In this document: one piece after another, positions 35,488 through 46,422 of the stretch
Position numbering within the stretch: the first letter of the stretch is position 1
Layout of the letters: each line of letters opens with the position of its first letter
Source of the DNA: Procambarus clarkii
Lineage: Eukaryota; Arthropoda; Malacostraca; Decapoda; Cambaridae
Length of the DNA stretch: 64,000 nucleotides
Assembly: GCF_040958095.1 (NCBI RefSeq)
Contig: NC_091156.1
Coordinates: 21,771,427-21,835,426 of the forward strand
Direction: 5' to 3'
Notes under the pieces: generated by a model
Databases searched by the model: none
What the model was told of the DNA's origin: nothing
The model's input: the letters and a program-made list of their open reading frames with translations, nothing else
Made by a program: the position numbers and the translations under genes

Positions 35488-36238
35488 AGGCGTGACAGGT
35501 CAGGGGCACGACAGGTCAGGGGGCACGACAGGTCAGGGGGCACGACAGGTCAGGGGCACGACAGGTCAGGGGCACGACAGGTCAGGGGCACGACAGGTCA
35601 GGGGCACGACAGGTCAGGGGCACGACAGGTCAGGGGCACGACAGGTCAGGGGGCACGACAGGTCAGGGGGCACGACAGGTCAGGGGCACGACAGGTCAGG
35701 GGCACGACAGGTCAGGGGCACGACAGGTCAGGGGCACGACAGGTCAGGGGCACGACAGGTCAGGGGCACGACAGGTCGGGGGGCACGACAGGTCGGGGGG
35801 CACGACAGGTCGGGGGGCACGACAGGTCGGGGGGCACGACAGGTCGGGGGGCACGACAGGTCAGGGGCACGACAGGTCAGGGGCACGACAGGTCAGGGGC
35901 ACGACAGGTCAGGGGCACGACAGGTCAGGGGCACGACAGGTCAGGGGCACGACAGGTCAGGGGCACGACAGGTCAGGGGCACGACAGGTCGGGGGGCACG
36001 ACAGGTCAGGGGCACGACAGGTCAGGGGGCACGACAGGTCAGGGGCACGACAGGTCAGGGGCACGACAGGTCGGGGGGGGCACGACAGGTCGGGGGGGGC
36101 ACGACAGGTCGGGGGGGGCACGACAGGTCGGGGGGGGGCACGACAGGTCGGGGGGCACGACAGGTCGGGGGGCACGACAGGTCGGGGGGCACGACAGGTC
36201 GGGGGGCACGACAGGTCGGGGGGCACGACAGGTCGGGG
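35488..36238. repeat. 16-17-bp G-rich minisatellite, about 46 copies
   Basis: The unit is ACAGGTC plus AGGGGCACG (16 bp). Length variants have G5-G8, and a subfamily reads GGTCGGGGGG. Variation is almost entirely in G-run length. Open frames on both strands are by-products of the repeat. Confidence 0.96.
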
Positions 36239-36477
36239 CATGAGAGTGGAGTTCATACACTTAAGAATGACAACAGTTTTCCTAGTTTGGCAGGGAGATG
36301 GGGGTGAGAGTGTGGGTGAGGGGAGAGGGGTGAGGGTGTGAGCGGTCTGAGGCGCCAATGGGTATGTCATGTCGTCGAAAGTTCAGAAGCGGGTGTTCAG
36401 AGGGTCTGGGAAGGTGTGTGAACCCGAGCTGTGACTGATGTAGGAGGCGCGAGGTGAGAGAGAGATGAGGAAGTAGC
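36239..36477. other. Spacer between arrays, no gene recognised
   Basis: About 240 bp, with a G-rich run (GGTGAGGGGAGAGGGGTGAG, near 36316). No coding motif seen. Confidence 0.6.
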
Positions 36478-37283
36478 CTGGGTGTGTAGATGGAGGTCAC
36501 GGGGACTCCTACCGGCCCTGGGTGTGTAGATGGAGCTCACGGGGACTCCTACCTGCCCTGGGTGTGTAGATGGAGGTCACGGGGACTCCTACCGGCCCTG
36601 AGTGTGTAGATGGAGGTCACGGGGACTCCTACCGGCCCTGAGTGTGTAGATGGAGCTCACGGGGACTCCTACCGGCCCTGAGTGTGTAGATGGAGGTCAC
36701 GGGGACTCCTACCGGCCCTGAGTGTGTAGATGGAGGTCACGGGGACTCCTACCGGCCCTGAGTGTGTAGATGGAGGTCACGGGGACTCCTACCGGCCCTG
36801 AGTGTGTAGATGGAGGTCACGGGGACTCCTACCGGCCCTGAGTGTGTAGATGGAGCTCACGGGGACTCCTACCGGCCCTGAGTGTGTAGATGGAGCTCAC
36901 GGGGACTCCTACCGGCCCTGGGTGTGTAGATGGAGCTCACGGGGACTCCTACCGGCCCTGGGTGTATAGATGGAGGTCACGGGGACTCCTACCGGCCCTG
37001 GGTGTATAGATGGAGGTCATGGGGGACTAATACCGGCCCTGAGTGTGTAGATGGAGCTCACGGGGACTCCTACTCACCCAGGGCCGGTAGATGGAGGTCA
37101 TGGGGGACTAATACCGGCCCTGAGTGTGTAGATGGAGCTCACGGGGACTCCTACCGGCCCTGGGTGTATAGATGGAGGTCACGGGGACTCCTACCGGCCC
37201 TGTGTGTATAGATGGAGGTCATGGGGGACTAATACCGGCCCTGAGTGTGTAGATGGAGCCCAGGAAGCCCCTACCGGCCCTGG
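36478..37283. repeat. 40-bp minisatellite, about 20 copies
   Basis: The unit reads GGTGTGTAGATGGAG, then GTCACGGGGACT, then CCTACCGGCCCT(G). Variants are GGAGCTC versus GGAGGTC and AGTGTG versus GGTGTG. The last copies become irregular (41 bp, GTCATGGGGGACTAATACC). Confidence 0.97.
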
Positions 37284-37637
37284 ACAGTGTCGAGGTGTGG
37301 CGTCGTGGCCGCGCGTGCAGGCGGGCAGCAGCTTTAGGGAGGAGGGGATGGTTAATGCAGCGACACGAGGGCTACTTTTGGCAGCACATTATGCAGGAAC
37401 AGGAGACAGGGAGCACCAGTGGAGGTCATGTTAGTGAGAACACCGCCAGTGTCATGTGCTGAGCCACACACGTCAACGCTGACAGCCTGACCTCATAAGT
37501 TATCACTGCAATTAAGTTCCATCGCTATTCGTTAACCCATTCATCATTAGGAACAGACAGTGCAATAACATCAACGCTTGCAGCAGGGGGTACAATATAA
37601 GGATATCACACGGAGTGCGATATCACCAACACTCAAC
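37284..37637. other. Spacer between arrays, no gene recognised
   Basis: 350 bp of mixed sequence. A small imperfect inverted repeat (GATATCACAC with GTGCGATATC) lies at about 37604-37627, just before the next array. No gene. Confidence 0.6.
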
Positions 37638-40600
37638 TGAGGGAGACACATGGCGGGAGGGACACACACACACATGGCGGGAGGGACACACACACACACA
37701 TGGCGGGAGGGAGACACACACACACATGGCGGGAGGGAGACACACACACACATGGCGGGAGGGAGACACACACACACATGGCGGGAGGGAGACACAAACA
37801 CACATGGCGGGAGGGAGACACACACACATGGCGGGAGGGACACACACACATGGCGGGAGGGACACACACACATGGCGGGAGGGAGACACACACACATGGC
37901 GGGAGGGAGACACACACACATGGCGGGAGGGACACACACACATGGCGGGAGGGACACACACACATGGCGGGAGGGACACACACACACATGGCGGGAGGGA
38001 CACACACACACATGGCGGGAGGGACACACACACACATGGCGGGAGGGACACACACACACATGGCGGGAGGGACACACACACACATGGCGGGAGGGACACA
38101 CACACACATGGCGGGAGGGACACACACACACATGGCGGGAGGGACACACACACACATGGCGGGAGGGACACACACACACATGGCGGGAGGGACACACACA
38201 CATGGCGGGAGGGACACACACACATGGCGGGAGGGACACACACACATGGCGGGAGGGAGGGACACACACACATGGCGGGAGGGAGACACACACACACATG
38301 GCGGGAGGGAGGGACACACACACATGGCGGGAGGGAGACACACACACACACATGGCGGGAGGGAGACACACACACACATGGCGGGAGGGACACACACACA
38401 CATGGCGGGAGGGACACACACACATGGCGGGAGGGAGACACACACACACACATGGCGGGAGGGACACACACACACATGGCGGGAGGGAGACACACACACA
38501 CACCCATGGCGGGAGGGAGACACACACACACATGGCGGGAGGGACACACACACACATGGCGGGAGGGACACACACACACACACATGGCGGGAGGGACACA
38601 CACACACACACATGGCGGGAGGGAAACACACACACACATGGCGGGAGGGAGACACACACACACACATGGCGGGAGGGAGACACACACACACACATGGCGG
38701 GAGGGAGACACACACACACATGGCGGGAGGGAGACACACACACATGGCGGGAGGGACACACACACACACACACATGGCGGGAGGGACACACACACACACA
38801 CACATGGCGGGAGGGACACACACACACACACACATGGCGGGAGGGACACACACACATGGCGGGAGGGACACACACACATGGCGGGAGGGACACACACACA
38901 CACACACATGGCGGGAGGGACACACACACACACACACACATGGCGGGAGGGAGACACACACACATGGCGGGAGGGACACACACACACATGACGGGAGGGA
39001 GACACACACACACATGGCGGGAGGGACACACACACACACACATGGCGGGAGGGACACACACACACACATGGCGGGAGGGAGACACACACACACATGGCGG
39101 GAGGGAGACACACACACACACATGGCGGGAGGGAGACACACACACACACATGGCGGGAGGGAGACACACACACACACATGGCGGGAGGGACACACACATG
39201 GCGGGAGGGAGACACACACACACACACACATGGCGGGAGGGAGACACACACACACACACATGGCGGGAGGGACACACACACACACACACATGGCGGGAGG
39301 GAGACACACACACACATGGCGGGAGGGAGACACACACACACATGGCGGGAGGGAGACACACACACACATGGCGGGAGGGAGACACACACACATGGCGGGA
39401 GGGAGACACACACACACACACATGGCGGGAGGGACACACACACACACACACATGGCGGGAGGGACACACACACACACACACATGGCGGGAGGGAGACACA
39501 CACACATGGCGGGAGGGACACACACACACCACACACACATGGCGGGAGGGAGACACACACACATGGCGGGAGGGACACACACACACACACACACATGGCG
39601 GGAGGGAGACACACACACATGGCGGGAGGGACACACACACACACACATGACGGGAGGGAGACACACACACACATGGCGGGAGGGACACACACACACACAC
39701 ACATATCGGGAGGGAGACACACACACACACATGGCGGGAGGGAGACACACACACACACATGGCGGGAGGGACACACACATGGCGGGAGGAAGACACACAC
39801 ACACACACATGGCGGGAGGGAGACACACACACACACACATGGCGGGAGGGAGACACACACACACATGGCGGGAGGGACACACACACACACACATGGCTGG
39901 AGGGAGACACACACACACACACATGGCTGGAGGGAGACACACACACACATGGCGGGAGGGACACACACACACACACATGGCGGGAGGGAGACACACACAC
40001 ACATGGCGGGAGGGACACACACACACATGGCGGGAGGGACACACACACACACATGGCGGGAGGGAGACACACACAGACATGGCGGGAGGGACACACACAC
40101 ACACACACACATGGCGGGAGGGAGACACACACACATGGCGGGAGGGAGACACACACACATGGCGGGAGGGAGACACACACACACATGGCGGGAGGGACAC
40201 ACACACACACACATGGCGGGAGGGACACACACACACACACATGGCGGGAGGGACACACACACACACACATGGTGGGAGGGACACACACACACACACACAT
40301 GGCGGGAGGGACACACACACACACACACATGGCGGGAGGGAGACACACACACATGGCGGGAGGGACACACACACACACACACACACATGGCGGGAGGGAG
40401 ACACACACACATGGCGGGAGGGACACACACACACACACATGACGGGAGGGAGACACACACACACATGGCGGGAGGGACACACACACACACACACATATCG
40501 GGAGGGAGACACACACACACACATGGCGGGAGGGAGACACACACACACACATGGCGGGAGGGACACACACATGGCGGGAGAGAGACACACACACACACAC

Positions 40601-42123
40601 ATGGCGGGAGGGAGACACACACACACACACATGGCGGGAGGGAGACACACACACACATGGCGGGAGGGACACACATGGCTGGAGGGAGACACACACACAC
40701 ACACATGGCTGGAGGGAGACACACACACACATGGCGGGAGGGAGACACACACACACATGGCGGGAGGGAGACACACACACACCCATGGCGGGAGGGAGAC
40801 ACACACACACATGGCGGGAGGGACACACACACACATGGCGGGAGGGACACACACACACACACATGGCGGGAGGGACACACACACACACACATGGCGGGAG
40901 GGACACACACACACACACATGGCGGGAGGGAAACACACACACACATGGCGGGAGGGAGACACACACACACACATGGCGGGAGGGAGACACACACACACAC
41001 ATGGCGGGAGGGAGACACACACACACATGGCGGGAGGGAGACACACACACATGGCGGGAGGGACACACACACACACACACATGGCGGGAGGGACACACAC
41101 ACACACACACATGGCGGGAGGGACACACACACACACACACATGGCGGGAGGGACACACACACATGGCGGGAGGGACACACACACATGGCGGGAGGGACAC
41201 ACACACACACACACATGGCGGGAGGGACACACACACACACACACACATGGCGGGAGGGAGACACACACACATGGCGGGAGGGACACACACACACATGACG
41301 GGAGGGAGACACACACACACATGGCGGGAGGGACACACACACACACACATGGCGGGAGGGACACACACACACACATGGCGGGAGGGAGACACACACACAC
41401 ATGGCGGGAGGGAGACACACACACACACATGGCGGGAGGGAGACACACACACACACACATGGCGGGAGGGAGACACACACACACACACATGGCGGGAGGG
41501 AGACACACACACACACACATGGCGGGAGGGACACACACATGGCGGGAGGGAGACACACACACACACACACACATGGCGGGAGGGAGACACACACACACAC
41601 ACACATGGCGGGAGGGACACACACACACACACACATGGCGGGAGGGAGACACACACACACACATGGCGGGAGGGAGACACACACACACATGGCGGGAGGG
41701 AGACACACACACACATGGCGGGAGGGAGACACACACACACATGGCGGGAGGGAGACACACACACACACACATGGCGGGAGGGACACACACACACACACAT
41801 GGCGGGAGGGACACACACACACATGGCGGGAGGGACACACACACACACACATGGCGGGAGGGACACACACACACACACATGGCGGGAGGGAGACACACAC
41901 ACATGGCGGGAGGGAGACACACACACACACACATGGCGGGAGGGACACACACACACACACACATGGCGGGAGGGACACACACACACACATGGCGGGAGGG
42001 AGACACACACACACATGGCGGGAGGGGGAGACACACACACATGGCGGGAGGGACACACACACACATGGCGGGAGGGACACACACACACACATGGCGGGAG
42101 GGAGACACACACACACATGGCGG

Positions 42124-42159
<36 letters not shown>

Positions 42160-44893
42160 GCGGGAGGGAGACACACACACATGGCGGGAGGGAGACACAC
42201 ACACATGGCGGGAGGGAGACACACACACACATGGCGGGAGGGACACACACACACACACATGGCGGGAGGGACACACACACACACACATGGCGGGAGGGAC
42301 ACACACACACACACATGGTGGGAGGGACACACACACACACACACATGGCGGGAGGGACACACACACACACACACATGGCGGGAGGGAGACACACACACAT
42401 GGCGGGAGGGACACACACACACACATGGCGGGAGGGAGACACACACACATGGCGGGAGGGACACACACACACACACATGACGGGAGGGAGACACACACAC
42501 ACATGGCGGGAGGGACACACACACACACACACATATCGGGAGGGAGACACACACACACATGGCGGGAGGGAGACACACACACACACATGGCGGGAGGGAC
42601 ACACACATGGCGGGAGGGAGACACACACACACACACATGGCGGGAGGGAGACACACACACACACACATGGCGGGAGGGAGACACACACACACATGGCGGG
42701 AGGGACACACACACACACACACATGGCGGGAGGGAGACACACACACACACACATGGCTGGAGGGAGACACACACACACACACATGGCTGGAGGGAGACAC
42801 ACACACACACACACATGGCGGGAGGGAGACACACACACACATGGCGGGAGGGAGACACACACACACACACACACACACATGGCGGGAGGGACACACACAC
42901 ACACACATGGCGGGAGGGACACACACACACACACATGGCGGGAGGGACACACACACACACACACATGGCGGGAGGGAGACACACACACACATGGCGGGAG
43001 GGAGACACACACACACATGGCGGGAGGGAGACACACACACACATGGCGGGAGGGAGACACACACACACACACATGGCGGGAGGGACACACACACACACAC
43101 ATGGCGGGAGGGACACACACACACACACATGGCGGGAGGGACACACACACACACACATGGCGGGAGGGACACACACACACACACATGGCGGGAGGGAGAC
43201 ACACACACATGGCGGGAGGGAGACACACACACACACACATGGCGGGAGGGACACACACACACACATGGCGGGAGGGACACACACACACACACACATGGCG
43301 GGAGGGACACACACACACACATGGCGGGAGGGAGACACACACACACATGGCGGGAGGGAGACACACACACACATGGCGGGAGGGACACACACACACACAT
43401 GGCGGGAGGGAGACACACACACACATGGCGGGAGGGACACACACACACACACACACACATGGCGGGAGGGAGACACACACACATGGCGGGAGGGAGACAC
43501 ACACACATGGCGGGAGGGAGACACACACACACATGGCGGGAGGGACACACACACACACACATGGCGGGAGGGACACACACACACACACATGGCGGGAGGG
43601 ACACACACACACACACACATGGCGGGAGGGACACACACACACACACACACATGGCGGGAGGGAGACACACACACATGGCGGGAGGGACACACACACACAC
43701 ACACACACACATGGCGGGAGGGAGACACACACACATGGCGGGAGGGACACACACACACACACATGACGGGAGGGAGACACACACACACATGGCGGGAGGG
43801 ACACACACACACACACACATATCGGGAGGGAGACACACACACACATGGCGGGAGGGAGACACACACACACACATGGCGGGAGGGACACACACATGGCGGG
43901 AGGGACACACACATGGCGGGAGGGAGACACACACACACATGGCGGGAGGGACACACACACACACACACATGGCTGGAGGGAGACACACACACACATGGCG
44001 GGAGGGAGACACACACACACATGGCGGGAGGGAGACACACACACACATGGCGGGAGGGACACACACACACACACACACACACATGGCGGGAGGGACACAC
44101 ACACACACACATGGCGGGAGGGACACACACACACACACATGGCGGGAGGGACACACACACACACACATGGCGCGAGGGACACACACACACACACATGGCG
44201 GGAGGGACACACACACACACACACATGGCGGGAGGGACACACACACACACACATGGCGGGAGGGACACACACACACACACACATGGCGGGAGGGACACAC
44301 ACACACACACATGGCGGGAGGGACACACACACACACACACATGGCGGGAGGGACACACACACACACACATGGCGGGAGGGACACACACACACACACACAT
44401 GGCGGGAGGGACACACACACACACACATGGCGGGAGGGACACACATGGCGGGAGGGACACACACACACACATGGCGGGAGGGACACACACACACACATGG
44501 CGGGAGGGACACACACACACACATGGCGGGAGGGAGACACACACACACACATGGCGGGAGGGAGACACACACACACATGGCGGGAGACACACACACACAC
44601 ATGGCGGGAGGGACACACACACATGGCGGGAGGGACACACACACACATGGCGGGAGGGACACACACACACACACACACATGGCGGGAGGGACACACACAC
44701 ACACACACATATCGGGAGGGACACACACACACACACACACATGGCGGGAGGGACACACACACACACATGGCGGGAGGGAGACACACACACACACATGGCG
44801 GGAGGGACACACACACACACACATGGCGGGAGGGACACACACACACACACATGGCGGGAGGGACACACACACACACACACATGGCGGGAGGGA
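37638..44893. repeat. Compound (CA)n / ATGGCGGGAGGGA minisatellite, left part
   Basis: 7.26 kb of units made of a fixed 12-13-nt core, ATGGCGGGAGGGA, with or without GA, followed by (CA)4-15. The (CA) length varies from unit to unit, so the period wanders between about 18 and 40 bp. Rare core variants (ATGACGGG, ATATCGGG, ATGGCTGG) recur in order, indicating higher-order copies. No stop codon occurs in any frame of the unit on either strand, so open frames of about 2,500 codons appear on both strands; they are not credible genes. Confidence 0.97.
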
Positions 44894-45180
44894 GCCCCTC
44901 CCCTGCTCTCTCTCTCTCTCTCCCTCCCTCTCTCCCTCCCTCTCTCCCTCCCTCTCTCCCTCCCTCTCTCCCTCCCTCTCTCCCTCCCTCCCCCTCTCCC
45001 TCCCTCTCTTTCCTTCCCCCTCCCTCTCTGCCCACACACACACACACACACACACACACCTCACCCGCTCTCTCCCTCACCCGCTCTCTCCCTCACCCGC
45101 TCTCTCCCTCACCCGCTCTCTCCCTCACCCGCTCTCTCCCTCACCCGCTCTCTCCATCTCCTCCCCCCCCCCCTCCCCTT
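44894..45180. repeat. Pyrimidine-rich low complexity with (CA)n and 16-bp repeat
   Basis: CT-rich tract (CTCTCTCCCTCC-type), a (CA)n stretch at about 45033-45058, then six copies of TCACCCGCTCTCTCCC (about 45060-45155). It may be part of the LINE 5' untranslated region or independent low-complexity DNA at the insertion site. Confidence 0.9.
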
Positions 45181-45324
45181 CTACTTTCTTCTCACTTCAG
45201 TGGAAGGGTCGGATCCCCCCCACCCACCCATTTATCTCTCCCTTTATCACTCCCTTTCTCTCTCTCTCTCTCTCTCTTCCTCTCTCTCTCTCTCTCTCCC
45301 TCCCCCATCCCAACAGGGTCAAGC

Positions 45325-45621
45325 ATGGCAGCCAGAGGTCCCAGGGGAACAGGAAAGAGCCAAGGTGACGAGATGAAGGAAATGTTCGCCCAGTTTCTGG
45401 AGGACATCAAGAGTGAGATGCAAGAAATGATGCAGGAAATGAACGCAATAAGCAACCTGAAAAGAGAGCTGACAGCAGCAAAGGAGGAGATTAGAGCCCT
45501 CAAAGAAAATGGTATCGAGGCTGAGAATCAGAAAACCACCCAGGGAGAAGGTGGTAATAGTTTTCTGGATGAGAATGCCACAATAAAAGCAACATTTGCG
45601 GAAATACTAAAAAAAAAATAA
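45325..45621 (+). pseudogene. LINE ORF1, N-terminal part (coiled coil)
   Basis: 98 codons from ATG at 45325, which has a good start context (AGCATGG). Residues 15-63 are rich in Met, Glu, Lys and Leu with heptad-like spacing (KEMFAQFLEDI, LKRELTAAKEEIRALKEN), suggesting a trimerising coiled coil as in other LINE ORF1 proteins. The frame ends in a run of lysines encoded by nine A residues (45610-45618), then TAA. Homologous-looking sequence continues in the next frame just past the A run, so ORF1 is split by a 1-nt shift. An upstream-open reading frame through the minisatellite is an artefact. Confidence 0.78.
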
Positions 45622-46174
45622 CTCTGAAGTAATGACTGCAGTGATGGAGGTGGCCATGAAAGCAGCCACCTCGCAGGAGGCGGCACGCTCCACTAGCCAA
45701 CTGCTGGAAAGGAACAGATCAGTGGTTGCTGTGGGTATTAAGGAGCAGGAAGGATCTAATAGGACAGAGTGGAGTGACAAGGACAAAGCAGCAGTGAATG
45801 AAGTACTAAAGGCACTAGACATGGAAGGGGCTGAGCATAGCATTGAGAAGGTTTTCAGGCTAGACCGGTACAACAAAGACCGAGACCGAATGATAAAGAT
45901 AGTGTTTGCAAACGAGAACACAAAGGAGAAGATCCTATCAAGGAAGAGCTCCCTGAAAAACGTGGGAAAATTAACAAATGTATTCCTCCAGAGAGACATG
46001 ACAAGGGAGGAGAGAGCCGTGGCGGCAGAAGCAAGGAAGAGGCGCAGGGCGAGAGGGGAAAACCAGGAAGTCACAGCTCCCAACCCAACACCCCCAGAGG
46101 CGAGGGGGGAACCCACAACCAGCTACCCAGTAACACCAGAAGGGAGGACAACCCCGCCTCCCTCCACTGCATAG
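45611..46174 (+). pseudogene. LINE ORF1, C-terminal part (RRM-like, basic tail)
   Basis: Frame open from 45611; first Met at 45632, giving 180 codons. Residues about 30-122 (from RSVVAVGIKEQ through MIKIVFAN to VFLQRDM) have the pattern of the RNA-recognition-motif and C-terminal domain seen in LINE ORF1 proteins. Residues 124-142 are strongly basic (TREERAVAAEARKRRRAR), fitting RNA binding. The C-terminal 40 residues are Pro/Thr-rich. The internal Met is unlikely to be the true start; the protein should be continuous with the coiled-coil part upstream. Could be rescued by ribosomal slippage on the A9 run, or the extra A could be a sequencing or assembly error. Confidence 0.75.
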
Positions 46175-46422
46175 AAAACTCCCCTACCCCAAACCCTCCC
46201 TGCCCCCACTCAAATGTTCAGCAAAATCTCCCTCCCCCCACACCCAATCCCCGCCCTTCTACCCCTCCCCTCCTCCCGAGTCCTCCCTCCCCCCCTTTCC
46301 TTCCCGTCCTCCCTCCCCTTTCACCCCATACCCTCCCTGTCCCTCCCCCTTCACTGGATCCCCCGCCCCTCATCCCAGTATCCTCTGAGACCCTGTTATC
46401 CACCTCACAGGTCCTCACACCC
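46175..46422. other. ORF1-ORF2 spacer, C/T-rich
   Basis: 248 bp, very rich in CCCTCC on the plus strand, no ORF. It separates the two LINE reading frames; no overlap or stop-start coupling is visible. Confidence 0.8.

Noticed and set aside
34648-37283. Possible CRISPR arrays
   Set aside because: Repeats are contiguous tandem units with no unique spacers, in a eukaryotic context with no cas genes.
37571-45376. Open frames of about 2,500 codons on both strands, rich in His-Thr or Cys-Val
   Set aside because: They exist only because the compound minisatellite has no stop codons. Both strands and all frames are open, and there is no domain content.
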